This document shows, piece by piece, positions 54,267 to 60,131 of a stretch of DNA of 64,000 nucleotides. The stretch comes from Alviniconcha marisindica (taxonomy: Eukaryota; Mollusca; Gastropoda; Provannidae): positions 185,001 through 249,000 of the forward strand of contig JABMCL010003296.1 of assembly GCA_018857735.1 (NCBI GenBank). Reading direction: 5' to 3'. How positions within the stretch are numbered: position 1 is the stretch's first letter; each line of letters opens with the position of its first letter. The position numbers were made by a program, and so were the translations under genes. The notes beneath the pieces are model-generated. The model worked only from the letters and a program-made list of their open reading frames with translations. It was not told where the DNA came from and did not search any database.

Positions 54267-57200
54267 TTTTAAAGAAATAATAATGAAATCAGGTGCTGAT
54301 GACAGTGTTCCTCACATTGCAGCAGAACAATGATCTCTGCAATCGGTTTTCTGCAATGGAAGTAGCGACGCCAATGGAGGCGTCGATGGAGGGGCAGCAG
54401 ATGATGGCGATAGGGCACCAGCCCCCCCAGCATCAGCCAGTGCCCCAAGCACACCACCAGCACCAGCAGCCCAGCCAGGTGCCCCTCATGGTGTCCACCG
54501 CCATGCAGCCCACCCAGCAATACCTCTCTACTTACACTGCCACTGCCGCTGCACAGGTAGGCTCTCATTGCCATGGCAACAGCCAGCAATACCTCACCAC
54601 CTACACTGCCACCGCCGTCGCTGCACAGGTAGGCTCTCATTGCCATGGCAACAGCCAGCAATAACTCTCCACCTACACTGCCACCGCCGTCGCTGCACAG
54701 GTAGGCTCTCATTGCCATGGCAACAGCCAGCAGTACCTCTCTACCTACACTGCCACCATCACCACTGCACAGGTAGGCTGTCATTGCCATGGCAGCAGCC
54801 AGCATACCTCTCCACCTACACTGCCACTGAAAATATGGGTCCACCACACAGGTAGGTTTCCCTTGTCACAGTAGTACCCAGGAATACCTTTCTACCTACA
54901 CTGCTGCCAAAAATTTAGGCTGCCGTTGCCGCATCAACAGCCTACTATGCTACCACCACACAGGTAGGCTCCCATTGCCATGGCAACACCCCATCCAGCA
55001 AGACATGCCCACCTGTACTGCCACCTCTGCTGCACAGGTAGGCTGTCAAAAAATATGTGTTCAGACATGTCTAAAGCTGTGTATTCAGACATGTCTAAAG
55101 CTGTGTATTCAGACATGTCTAAAGCTGTGTCTTCAGACATGTCTAAACCTGTGTATTCAGACTTACTTGAAGCTGTGTATTCAGACATGTCTAAACCTGT
55201 GTATTCAGACTTATTTGAAGCTGTGTATTCAGACATGTCTAAAGCTGTGTATTCAGACTTATTTGAAGCTGTGTATTCAGACATGTCTAAACCTGTGTGT
55301 TCACACATGTCTAAACCTGTGTATTCAGACATGTCTAAACCTGTGTATTCAGACTTACTTGAAGCTGTGTATTCAGACATGTCTAAACCTGTGTGTTCAC
55401 ACATGTCTAAACCTGTGTATTCAGACATGTCTAAAGCTGTGTATACAGACTTATTTGAAGCTGTGTATTCACACATGTCTAAACCTGTGTGTTCACACAT
55501 GTCTAAACCTGTGTATTCAAACATGTCTAAAGCTGTGTATTCAAACTTATTTGAAGCTGTGTATTCACACATGTCTAAACCTGTGTATTCAGACAGGTAT
55601 AAAGCTGTATATTTGTACGTGTCTAAACCTGTGCATTCAGACCTGCATATTCATACAGGTGTCAACCTGTGTAGTCAGATCTGTCTAAACCAGTGTGTGC
55701 AAGTGGACTGTGTGGTTGCAGGGTACCGGCTTCTACACAGGGGCCCAGCTTCAGTTTGTGCCAGTGGACGCCCAGGGCCAGTGCCTGTCGTTGGCCCCTG
55801 CCGGCACCTCCTTCCAGTCCGGCGTGGGCAGCTACGCTCAGCCGCAGCTGGTGCCCACTGCCTCCACCATGCAGCCGGGGATGATGGATCAGTCCAGCAT
55901 GACGCCAGGTACCCTGTATGGACAGAGTGTGTACACTGGCACAGTGACTGACACGGGGGGCGGGGCCGGTGGATACTGCATGCCCTACGTGCCCAACAAC
56001 AGCGTGCTGTACTCCAGCACCCACTACCCGCTCTCCGGTAACGGGGGCAACGGGATGACCATGACCCCCACAGCGGCAGCGCATTACAACCCTTACAACC
56101 CACCGCAGTCATCATCACCACAGCTGTGCAGCTTTGCACCCATGACCACAGCCCAGGTGCGCCCAGCCACGCCCCCCAACCTGCCGATCGCCCAGCCGGT
56201 GGGCTACCACAGCCAGCAGACGGCGGGGATGGGGCTCGGCCACGGGGTGTCGTCCCCACCCCACTTCCAGCACGGGACCTACTACACAGCCCCGCCCCAC
56301 CACTTTCCCACCCAGGGCCAGCCCATGGGACAGATGGTGCAGATGTCTGTGCGCCCGCAGGGCGGTGCCGGGGGCGGGGTTCAGGTGACCGGTGGCCACC
56401 CCCACCACCACCCCCAGTCGTTGCAGGGAGCTCACCAGCCGGGACACCCCAACGCACCCACGCTGCAGCACTCGCAGTCCTTTCCCATGCTGCGCACAGT
56501 GCCCACCTCCATGAGCTCCTGCCCCGCCCCTGCCCCTGCCCCTCTAGGACTGGGCCCCGCCCCCAACGGCCCCACCAACCCGCCCCACCCGGGCCAGCAC
56601 CCCATGATGTCTGTCAAGAGCGTGTCCGTGGGCAGCGTTCGGAGCAGCGGCGGAGCAGCCACGCCCGACAGGGAAACGCCCACGATTGTAGGGGGAGCCA
56701 CTGCCTTCTTGCCAGGATTCAGCCAGGCGACGTCCATGCAGTTTCCAGGGCAGTTTGTTGCCCAAGGCATGCGCCAGCCACAGCCAGGTAAGCTTGGTCC
56801 ATAGGGAGGGATGGAAAAGAGCTTGTAGATGGAAAAGAGCTTGTTGTAGATGGAAAAGAGCTTGTTGTGGATGGAAAAGAGCTTGTGGAGGGCGCTAGAA
56901 AAAGATCCACAGCGCAGAGATCTTTTGATACTCAGAGGTTGTTTTTGGTCTTCAGTTTATGCAAGTAAATGTGTGAATCTGCCAGCAAATTAAGTGTATG
57001 GTCCAGACACTTTGTTTATAACAGGAATGTAAAATTTGGGGCTTGGCTACACTGCTTCCACTTCTAAGTTAATGCTGAAACAAACACAGACAGCAGTTTA
57101 TAATAAAAACAGGAATGGGGGGGGGGGGGGGGGGGTCTGTAGTTTGACTAGTTAGAGTGCATCAAAATGCTTGCCTTTTTTCCCTCCCCCATGACAAATG

Positions 57201-60131
57201 CAAATGAAGTTTTATGTTAGTGAATCATGCTCTTTTTCTTGATGTACTGTAGAGTCACTTCAGTGTTGTGAAAAAAATCCAGGTGATTTCAACATGTATG
57301 TTGATAGTCTGAAGTGACTATTTCACCTCTGGACATGTTTCTAATGGCTGTTTTGTCCCTGGTCAGGTGACCTGCGTGTGATGGGAGCTCCTTCCATACG
57401 ACCCCAGATGGCTCCTTCACTGATTGCGTTTCAGCCAGGGCAACCCGTTAGACACAGGTGGGCAGTGGCTTCATTATCACAAAATTAGAAAGCCCTTTGC
57501 CATGTATCGATTGGTCCTTTCTGGAAATTAGAAACAGCAGGTCAGTCATGTGTTGATCGGTCATTACAGAGAATTAGGAACAGCCAGAAAGCCATGTTTT
57601 GATTGGTCCCTTCTGAAAATTAGAAAGCATTTAAGCCAAGTCTTGTGTTATTTTAGGAAAGTAGAAACAAGAAGTAAGCCAGGGCTTGGTTGGTCCTTTC
57701 CAGAAATTAGACATAGTTGGTAAGCCAGATGTTGATTGGTCCTTACAGAGAATTAGTAACAGCAGGTATGCCATGTCTTGATGTGGTAAATCTTCTATAG
57801 CGCTATACCCCGTTACAATTTACCAGCTCGCCATGCAATCAAGTGCAAACGAAGCAAGCATTATATACTCATGGTAACAAAATGACTTACAGTACCACTT
57901 GGCACATAATGCAGGGTATTTTGCCAGGCAATGTGACATACATTCATATGTCTGATGAGGTTTCAGAAAAAATAAAGTTGAATGAACTTGGAAGATAAAA
58001 TTAAGAGCATAATTGCCTGCAGGTGATGACACATGCAGGACTATAATTCTGACCTGCTCCAGCTGTAAAAGGTGGAACCTGTTGCATTCCATTATTGTAG
58101 ATGTTGTGCATTTGTTGTTTTTATTGTATAAAAAAAATGTAACCAAAAGAAATAGCTGAATATCAAGTCATTGCGGTATAGGTGCATAGAGAGAAGAACT
58201 TGTGTGTTAAATTTGATGTAAAGTCATTGGGTCATGTTGAAGCAGCCCTTTGAAAAGGAAAGATGTCATTTTATTTATTTCATCGTTTGCTTATAAAATA
58301 ACTGTCCATTGTGCTGGAAAAAAGGCCCTTCACAATTTTTAATTTTTTTTTGCAGAACTGTCCCATTAAAGTTAAAAGTGTTCGTTTAAACAACACAGAC
58401 ACACACGCACACACACACAAACACGTGCACACACGCACACCACACACACACACACACACAAATGTGACCTCTGGTAGTTCCAGGTTCTTGGTGGCGGGAA
58501 ACTTAATATCTGAATCCTTTTGCCTTCAGAAAAGTGGCAAGAATTTCCACAACGTGTTTGAACTGCTGTGGTAAATTACGGAAAGTCCAAGTTTGTTCTT
58601 GTATGCACAGGCCTGCTGGTCCACGACAGTCACGCCCCCCTAAACGTCACAACAGCAACATCAGCAGCAACAACCCAGCCACCACCACTGCCTCCGCTTC
58701 AGTGGCTAGAGTGATGTCCCTTGACTCGGGGTCTGCCGTTCAGCAAGCAGTAAACAGGTGATCTTTAACAGTATTATGTTCATAGCAAAAGATCAATATT
58801 CTTCTGTCTTGCAAAGTCAACAATCACTTCACAGTTTCTGTGCTGGTTTGCAGGCAGTTTACCAGTACTTGATGTACATTGTACAAATTTGTAGGCAAGT
58901 TCGTCATTATTTTATAATTATGTATTCTGTTGGTGAGCAGAACAGTTGGCCATTATTTTATACACATGTATTCTGTTGGTGTGCAGACAGGGTGGCCATT
59001 TTATGTGTATTCTGTTGATTTTCAGACAAGTTGGCCTGTGTGCATTCTTTTGCTTTGCAGACTGGTTGGCCAGTACCTATGTGTATTCCTTGGTTTACAG
59101 ACAGGTTGGTCAGTAACTGTGTATTCTTTTGGTTTACAGACAGGTTGGCCAGTACCTATGTGCATTCGGGCGGTTTGCAGACAGGTTGGCCAGTACCTAT
59201 GTGTATTCCTTGGTTTACAGACAGGTTGGCCAGTACCTATGTGTATTCCTTGGTTTACAGACAGGTTGGCCAGTACCTATGTGCATTCTGGTGGTTTGCA
59301 GACAGGTTGGCCAGTACCTGTGTGTATTCTTTTGGTTTTGCCGACAGGTTGGCCAGTACCTGTGTGTATTCTTTTGGTTTGCCGACAGATTGGCCAGTAC
59401 CTATGGGTATTCTTTTGGTTTGCAGACAGGTTGGCCAGTACTTACATGTAGTCTGTTGGTTTGGCCAGTACATACATACTTGTATTCTGTTGGTGTACTG
59501 GCAAGGTGACCAGAACTTGTGTGTATTCTGTTTGTTTGGACAGTAGTAGTTGCATGTTTGGCCAGTACTTACATCTGTTTTGTTGGTTTGCAGACATGGT
59601 GACCAGAATTTGTGTGTATTCTGTTGGTTAGGCCAGTACTTCCATGCATTCAGTTGGTTAGGCCAGTACTTACATGTATTCTGTTGGTTAGGCCAGTACT
59701 TACATGCATTATGTTGCTTAGGCCAGTACTTACATGTATTCTGTTGGTTAGGCCAGTACTTACATGCATTATGTTGCTTAGGCCAGTACTTGCATGTATT
59801 CTGTTGGTTTGCAGGTGTTGCCAGTACTTACGTGTATTGTGTTGGTTTGCAGGCATAGCAGCCAGTACTTACATGTATTGTGTTGGTTTGCAGGCACGGT
59901 GACTGGTACTGACATGGATTGTGTTGGTTAGGCCAGTACTTACATGTGTTGATTAGGCCAGTACTGACATGTATTGTGTTGGTTGGGCCAGTACTTACAT
60001 GTGTTGGTTAGGCCAGTACTGACATCTGTTGGTTAGGCCAGTACTGACATGTATTGGATTGGTTGGTCCAGTATTTACGTGTGTTGGTTAAGCCAGTACT
60101 GACATGTATTGTGTTGGGTTGCAGGCAGTGA
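25121..60131 (+). CDS. R3HDM1/2: R3H-SUZ domain RNA-binding protein, R3HDM1/R3HDM2/ARPP21 family (17 exons plus a short terminal exon)
   Basis: Joined coding exons: 25121-25295, 26359-26507, 32877-33035, 33414-33498, 34656-34800, 35248-35388, 37400-37514, 38593-38691, 39325-39359, 41239-41372, 45725-45838, 49138-49236, 53381-53550, 54323-54556, 55722-56787, 57367-57457, 58611-58757, then a short terminal exon (best candidate 60125-60131). All introns are GT-AG and every phase matches. Protein, about 1,054 residues: acidic Ser-rich N-terminus (1-108); ARPP21-like motif (about 109-135); DLEEFI helix and R3H domain (about 204-285) with R252-x3-H256; SUZ-like motif rich in Lys, Arg and Glu (about 305-356); then a Ser/Pro/Gln/Gly/His-rich low-complexity half with a conserved island IPPGSMVVNPHT...NADGTPYRYNP (about 472-500). 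Family knowledge: R3H domains bind single-stranded nucleic acid, SUZ motifs bind RNA, and ARPP21 and R3HDM proteins act on mRNA in the cytoplasm. The ATG at 25121 has G at -3 and +4, but the exon has no upstream in-frame stop, so an earlier start in an upstream exon is possible. The C-terminus is the least certain part. Confidence 0.93.
26205..26280 (+). mobile_element. LINE 3' tail remnant
   Basis: gtaaagcaccctacactccc ... gggcgctgtatgaatcccca followed by attatta repeats is the usual 3' end of several invertebrate LINE families (GCGCTATATAAAT...ATTATT). It lies 80 bases upstream of the next exon. Confidence 0.5.
26359..26507 (+). CDS. R3HDM1/2: Exon 2: Ser/Pro/Ala-rich linker
   Basis: Acceptor atttttggcag ends at 26358, donor cagc|gtaggt at 26508. 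Residues 59-108: GAYSPPLAANGAAANSC then SPSPERPPSERSLKMNHS. Phase 1 in, phase 0 out; no domain. Confidence 0.85.
26510..28560. other. Intronic DNA without recognisable genes
   Basis: A short palindrome-like stretch (ctagagtctagtcagactag) lies near 27285. Otherwise no supported feature. Confidence 0.5.
28560..28950 (+). mobile_element. LINE remnant: reverse-transcriptase C-terminus and 3' UTR
   Basis: Around 28680-28730 a frame reads LLNSVIFKTELKT followed by a stop, the signature at the end of non-LTR reverse transcriptases. The following caactaatatcaataccca is shared with the remnant at 7.87 kb. The 3' part (tttgtaaatagctttaataa and on) looks like the rest of the element's 3' end. Confidence 0.5.
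29080..29620. repeat. Degenerate tandem repeat, about 40 bp
   Basis: About 13 diverged copies of a unit like gtggtcttactctcataaca gacatggtcccctttaaact, with spacing from about 34 to 48 bases. Confidence 0.8.
30595..30700 (+). repeat. Single-copy relative of the 9.2-kb element
   Basis: ctcgtatgcatgccaggtga gagtt at the left and gacatctttcaagtactaat taact at the right match the two flanks of the 65-bp array at 9.16-9.59 kb, without the amplified tail. Confidence 0.5.
30872..30969. repeat. 22-bp tandem repeat, 4.4 copies
   Basis: Unit gtgcacaaccatggtcacct ga, nearly perfect. Confidence 0.9.
31515..31656. repeat. 47-bp tandem repeat, 3 copies
   Basis: Unit begins gaggctcaattgagcttgag; starts at 31515, 31562 and 31609. 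Confidence 0.9.
31782..31812. repeat. CAC trinucleotide microsatellite
   Basis: About ten CAC/ACC triplets. Confidence 0.9.
31948..32225 (-). mobile_element. LINE remnant: RNase H domain, minus strand
   Basis: The minus-strand frame reads VKGNSQADKLVGKN (around 32100-32060), the GN..AD part of the RNase H signature, followed by a stretch to a stop near 31948. Upstream in another frame is WHVSMFDIHL, which also precedes this domain in related elements. It matches the remnant at 16.8-17.2 kb in type. Confidence 0.6.
32565..32876 (+). repeat. 78-bp tandem array carrying four copies of the exon 3 splice acceptor
   Basis: Four units containing gatgcacaggattgtgggat, ctgtgttcttcag and ggcctggtcttttgctgcag. 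The AG dinucleotides fall at 32642, 32720, 32798 and 32876, exactly 78 apart; the last is the acceptor of exon 3. After each of the first three the phase-0 frame meets a TGA within five codons. Confidence 0.9.
32877..33035 (+). CDS. R3HDM1/2: Exon 3: conserved ARPP21/R3HDM N-terminal motif
   Basis: Acceptor ttttgctgcag ends at 32876, donor gacag|gtgatg at 33036. Residues 109-161. FSSKAKPLVRGTAICDD aligns with the vertebrate family motif SSSKLKLVRSLAVCEE; then a Pro/Asp-rich part. An alternative acceptor at 32855 (ttcttcag) would add seven codons (WPGLLLQ) in frame. Confidence 0.88.
33209..33270. repeat. CA and CACT microsatellites
   Basis: CA run then about six cact units. Confidence 0.9.
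33414..33498 (+). CDS. R3HDM1/2: Exon 4: Ser/Gly-rich linker before the R3H region
   Basis: Acceptor tgtgtgcaag ends at 33413, donor gagg|gtgagt at 33499 (phase 0 in, 1 out). Residues 162-189: DGAGGRSMLQKNGSISSD and following. The vertebrate counterpart has a similar MLSRDSS element here. Confidence 0.8.
33600..34440. repeat. 64-bp minisatellite, about 10 good copies
   Basis: Unit: gtgcatgcatacagtgtctg tgagtgtccatacatgtggt ttatgtgtgtgtatggggga gggg; perfect periodicity from about 33,800, degenerate before. The 64-base period shifts frame each unit, so the overlapping 60-120-residue frames on both strands are not genes. Confidence 0.95.
34656..34800 (+). CDS. R3HDM1/2: Exon 5: helix preceding the R3H domain
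   Basis: Acceptor tctttcttcag ends at 34655, donor tcaca|gtaagt at 34801. Residues 190 (split) to 237: SSIEKNFYKDSSGCDLEEFI, then KSKKDKQMLLSLERDFKIF. The vertebrate family has the same DSTGIDLHEFL...RDRMMLLKLEQEI pattern. Confidence 0.93.
35248..35388 (+). CDS. R3HDM1/2: Exon 6: R3H domain core
   Basis: Acceptor tgtctgaacag ends at 35247, donor agaat|gtaagt at 35389. Residues 238 (split) to 284, containing SYDRMICHRVAAFYGMEHNI with R252-x3-H256, the R3H signature, then DKSGKCVIVSKTKFTR. This is the most conserved part of the gene and fixes the family assignment. Confidence 0.96.
35577..36270. repeat. 77-bp tandem repeat in two blocks
   Basis: Unit: ctgcactgagtatgaggtac acagtgctcatctccctacc caccccacccccactccttc aacccttcttttgag. 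About 3.5 copies at 35577-35850 and two more at about 36085-36270, separated by unique sequence. Confidence 0.9.
36280..37202. repeat. 35-bp minisatellite, degenerate then near-perfect
   Basis: Unit ctctgttctctaccctttgt gtgtgaggcacacag. About 12-13 near-identical copies at about 36,760-37,202, preceded by degenerate relatives from 36,280. The pyrimidine-rich unit lies about 200 bases upstream of exon 7. Confidence 0.95.
37400..37514 (+). CDS. R3HDM1/2: Exon 7: start of the SUZ-like region
   Basis: Acceptor ctttctctttcag ends at 37399, donor aaaga|gtgagt at 37515 (phase 2 in, 0 out). Residues 285 (split) to 323: PTFNCEDYVRTVEPAD, then KKQMRLLLKKPASMEER, which matches the basic KRxSSMEER part of SUZ motifs. 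Confidence 0.93.
37982..38590. repeat. 39-bp minisatellite with an inverted internal segment
   Basis: Unit: tgatttcatacttgtgctga tgactgtattgttgtgtgt. Forward units occupy 37982-38055 and 38128-38590. Bases of about 38056-38125 are two units in reverse complement (gcacaggtatgaaacaacac and tcatcagcatgagtatgaaa). The array ends 10 bases from the acceptor of exon 8. Confidence 0.92.
38593..38691 (+). CDS. R3HDM1/2: Exon 8: SUZ motif core
   Basis: Acceptor gtttgttgttttcag ends at 38592, donor ttggg|gtaatt at 38692; exactly 33 codons (324-356). HRTKSLEERQKTYEEKRKMI parallels [20 protein letters not shown] of the vertebrate proteins. Skipping it would keep the frame but remove the core of this motif. 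Confidence 0.95.
38819..38878. repeat. CT microsatellite
   Basis: About 29 CT repeats. Confidence 0.95.
39325..39359 (+). CDS. R3HDM1/2: Exon 9: 35-nt micro-exon
   Basis: Acceptor tttgtgttgcag ends at 39324, donor ataga|gtaagt at 39360. Encodes AEENAPSYSVI plus two bases (residues 357-368). The phase matches exons 8 and 10; skipping would shift the frame. A CT-rich tract of over 300 bases follows. Confidence 0.8.
39455..39775. repeat. Long CT / CTGT pyrimidine-rich tract
   Basis: Imperfect CT and tctg repeats with short C runs; no coding value. Confidence 0.95.
40052..40504 (+). CDS. Unassigned 150-residue open frame inside an intron
   Basis: Open from ATG 40052 to TAG 40502-40504; an inner ATG at 40151 gives 117 residues starting MALMELSTEPTIDEKT. 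The composition is protein-like (few simple runs, several CpG) and the frame contains HIIVDTDGGEEQGNLQWEV and CHAVSDKFRGFVITCC. I recognise no family. No flanking splice sites or retroelement signature were found. It could be a fragment of an old element, an alternative exon or chance. Confidence 0.25.
   Translation: MMTLNKISVCGAQIGLFNHPIYRLIFQCSSSVNMALMELSTEPTIDEKTHTFTDDAVPCTIKDQKLFNKVWIHTSRHIIVDTDGGEEQGNLQWEVVIGSLTSATVFYRILNLKRTWLCHAVSDKFRGFVITCCIVGKTKDFPSLKISTSQ
40618..40925 (+). mobile_element. Complete tRNA-derived SINE with 10-bp target-site duplication
   Basis: The head gtgagccggtttggcctagc gg (A box) and ggttcgatacc (B box) are tRNA-like. The anticodon-loop equivalent ctggtaa would read GGT, suggesting a tRNA-Thr origin (inference). 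The 3' end is gttaagcaccatgtttactt acttactt. Perfect direct repeats tatttgctca lie at 40608-40617 and 40926-40935. Same family as the copy at 3.15 kb. Confidence 0.92.
41239..41372 (+). CDS. R3HDM1/2: Exon 10: Ser-rich conserved segment
   Basis: Acceptor ttctttgtgcag ends at 41238, donor tggtg|gtaagc at 41373. Residues 368 (split) to 412: PALASGGCKRLNSREWSSTD, then SSGYVSEDGSRLRRS. The vertebrate family has the same WSSTDS...RS element after SUZ. A long open frame continues past the donor into the C-rich array but is not coding. Confidence 0.9.
41385..41450. repeat. Fragment of the 132-bp repeat family
   Basis: acctaacctcagaacctgca gcctgtccaaagcaggtact is related to the array at 43.15-43.86 kb and to sequence at 44.64-44.83 kb, so the same unit occurs three times in neighbouring intron positions. 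Confidence 0.6.
41448..42475. repeat. 77-bp C-rich minisatellite, about 13 copies
   Basis: Unit: cactccactcacccaccctt catatccctccatcttttgc ttttcttacttcctcccatc ctcccaacaaacatgca. Early copies are diverged, later ones nearly identical. The 467-, 286- and 236-residue + frames here are repeat artefacts: three frames of the same array. Confidence 0.95.
42771..43080. repeat. 53-bp minisatellite, 6 copies
   Basis: Unit: tttgggatgcaggctagctg tcagtgaccagttatagtta gtggccagtgacg. Confidence 0.95.
43150..43860. repeat. About 132-bp tandem repeat, 5-6 copies
   Basis: Unit starts gtacctaaagcctgtccaca acaggttctttctacctgtc and ends in ccagactgcacacacctcac. Each unit contains a caacag|gttctt or aagcag|gtatttt step that resembles a splice donor. 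Confidence 0.9.
44151..44176. repeat. Poly-C tract
   Basis: About 23 C. Confidence 0.9.
45048..45072. repeat. Poly-G tract
   Basis: About 23 G. Confidence 0.9.
45156..45475. repeat. 49-bp minisatellite, about 6.5 copies
   Basis: Unit: ttgcttagtttattgaggtt tgaccataatgatgtgcatt gtagaaagg; one copy has an extra partial unit near 45,320. Confidence 0.95.
45725..45838 (+). CDS. R3HDM1/2: Exon 11: Ser-rich linker
   Basis: Acceptor ttctgtctgttgcag ends at 45724, donor tcttg|gtgaga at 45839 (phase 1 in, 1 out). Residues 413 (split) to 450: SITSYDSAPVRTKLASPENS, then SPISRSSSADVNSPNL. It contains several Ser-Pro pairs, possible phosphorylation sites (inference). Confidence 0.9.
46140..46215 (+). 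mobile_element. SINE-like 3' tail
   Basis: gccctgatataaccatactg gttgactgggcgtaaaatat caagttacttacttact: the same tail as the 65-bp unit at 9.2 kb, here single. Confidence 0.65.
46216..47555. other. Intronic DNA without recognisable features
   Basis: AT-rich, no supported frame or repeat. Confidence 0.5.
47560..49122. repeat. About 20-bp minisatellite, some 70 degenerate copies
   Basis: Unit tagtctgacagtgctgtacc. Early copies are spaced by other sequence; later ones are dense, with a larger duplicated block (compare 48,690-48,900 and 48,990-49,110). It ends about 15 bases before the acceptor of exon 12. Confidence 0.95.
49138..49236 (+). CDS. R3HDM1/2: Exon 12: Gly/Pro segment with conserved PPGSMVVNP
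   Basis: Acceptor gtgttttgtttag ends at 49137, donor acct|gttagt at 49237. Residues 451 (split) to 483: YGGVGTGPPYTVLVATD, then INTIPPGSMVVNPHT, matching the IPPGSILLNPQT island of R3HDM1/2. Confidence 0.92.
49827..50070 (-). mobile_element. Possible 3' end of a Penelope-like element with a decayed hammerhead-like core
   Basis: On the minus strand, CTGATGA (50058-50052) is followed by A-GAC-ATGTTT-GTC and then AAAAC. This has the shape of the hammerhead motif found in Penelope-like elements, where GAAAC is expected after the stem. A frame then reads KTLECTVFLVSV, which I associate with the end of such elements. A poly-G run (49855-49874) lies inside. Both the ribozyme and the element call are tentative. 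Confidence 0.35.
50450..51110. mobile_element. Dispersed repeat fragment
   Basis: Starts with aatttatatatggcgcataa and contains gataaagaaatgggttttca gtgaaggtctgaaagactga, a sequence type common in invertebrate interspersed repeats (followed by ...TCCTTGATGT). A CA stretch lies at 50,710-50,750. Ends not defined. Confidence 0.4.
51110..53380. other. Intronic DNA, no gene recognised
   Basis: Contains poly-C runs at about 51,926-51,976 and T-rich stretches. It ends in the acceptor taattttcacag at 53380. Confidence 0.5.
53381..53550 (+). CDS. R3HDM1/2: Exon 13: conserved NADGTPYRYNP segment
   Basis: Acceptor ttttcacag ends at 53380, donor tataca|gtgagt at 53551 (phase 1 in, 0 out). Residues 484 (split) to 540: QPHTNADGTPYRYNPNDP, then a Thr/Gln-rich part and SPSVHQVQYT. 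The vertebrate family has QPFVNPDGTPAIYNP at the same place. Confidence 0.93.
53520..54095 (+). repeat. About 60-bp tandem array built from the exon 13 3' edge and its donor
   Basis: The last 40 bases of exon 13 plus the donor (gtccaccaagtgcaatatac agtgagtgttggtggat) recur about nine times downstream with divergence. Usable-looking donors persist in several, for example gtgagt in the copies near 53,931 and 54,052 and gtatgt near 53,645. Confidence 0.9.
54147..54263. repeat. CTT then CT microsatellite
   Basis: About 117 bases of nearly pure pyrimidine some 60 bases upstream of the exon 14 acceptor. Confidence 0.95.
54323..54556 (+). CDS. R3HDM1/2: Exon 14: Gln/His-rich segment
   Basis: Acceptor cctcacattgcag ends at 54322 (an alternative AG three bases on would drop one Gln), donor gcacag|gtaggc at 54557. 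Exactly 78 codons (541-618): QNNDLCNRFSAMEVATPM, then HQPPQHQPVPQAHHQHQQ and QQYLSTYTATAAAQ. The NDL..RFS start matches the family. Confidence 0.9.
54557..55040 (+). repeat. Array of exon 14 ends with seven splice donors
   Basis: Copies of the last part of exon 14 with its donor. gcacag|gtaggc or close variants occur at 54557 (annotated), 54629, 54701, 54773, 54852, 54964 and 55038. The first four are exactly 72 bases apart. Using 54629 would add 24 codons in frame (VGSHCHGNSQQYLTTYTA and following). The third unit contains an in-frame TAA at 54662-54664. Confidence 0.9.
55050..55680. repeat. 22-bp minisatellite, about 28 copies
   Basis: Unit tgtattcagacatgtctaaa gc with variants (acttatttgaa, cacacatgtctaaac). 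The 22-base period leaves long open frames on both strands (up to 323 residues) that do not match the phase of the neighbouring exons. Confidence 0.95.
55722..56787 (+). CDS. R3HDM1/2: Exon 15: large Pro/Gly/Gln/His-rich exon
   Basis: Acceptor tgtgtggttgcag ends at 55721, donor agccag|gtaagc at 56788; 355 codons plus one base (619-973). GTGFYTGAQLQFVPVDAQ opens it. It is low in complexity throughout, with HPHHHPQS, PAPAPAP and a late PDRETPTIVGG stretch. It is GC-rich against AT-rich surroundings, so the six-frame shadows here are long but not coding. Confidence 0.93.
56805..56890. repeat. Short 21-bp tandem repeat
   Basis: agatggaaaagagcttgttg t repeated about four times just after the donor of exon 15. 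Confidence 0.85.
57118..57137. repeat. Poly-G tract
   Basis: About 19 G. Confidence 0.9.
57367..57457 (+). CDS. R3HDM1/2: Exon 16: conserved GDLRVMG segment
   Basis: Acceptor ccctggtcag ends at 57366, donor cacag|gtgggc at 57458. Residues 974 (split) to 1003: DLRVMGAPSIRPQMAPSL, then IAFQPGQPVRH. Confidence 0.85.
57470..57785. repeat. About 62-bp degenerate tandem repeat, 5 copies
   Basis: Units around gattggtcctttctggaaat tagaaacagcaggtaagcca. Confidence 0.85.
58396..58460. repeat. CA / GCAC microsatellite
   Basis: Interrupted CA run. Confidence 0.9.
58611..58757 (+). CDS. R3HDM1/2: Exon 17: basic, Asn/Ser/Thr-rich segment
   Basis: Acceptor ttgtatgcacag ends at 58610, donor aacag|gtgatc at 58758 (phase 2 in, 2 out). 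Residues 1004 (split) to 1052: PAGPRQSRPPKRHNSNIS, then SVARVMSLDSGSAVQQAVN. Failure to splice would end the protein at once (AGG TGA). Confidence 0.85.
58840..60110. repeat. Complex minisatellite of acceptor-like units
   Basis: First part (58,840-59,470): units of about 40-44 bases, typically ttttggtttgcagacaggtt ggccagtacctatgtgtatt. Second part (59,470-60,110): about 30-base units ggttaggccagtacttacat gtattctgtt. Many first-part units hold a pyrimidine-rich stretch followed by gcag, a 3' splice site look-alike. Long + frames here are repeat artefacts. Confidence 0.92.

Noticed and set aside
54980..55951. 323-residue frame through the 22-bp array into exon 15
   Set aside because: Its frame differs from the exon 15 frame fixed by the phase of exons 14 and 16; the openness comes from the repeat.
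55675..56770. Minus-strand frames of 260, 140, 118 and 112 residues over exon 15
   Set aside because: Shadows of a GC-rich coding exon whose + frame is fixed by splice phases and composition.
58930..59858. 100-173-residue Cys/Trp/Val-rich frames
   Set aside because: Minisatellite translation; stops are absent only because of the unit sequence.
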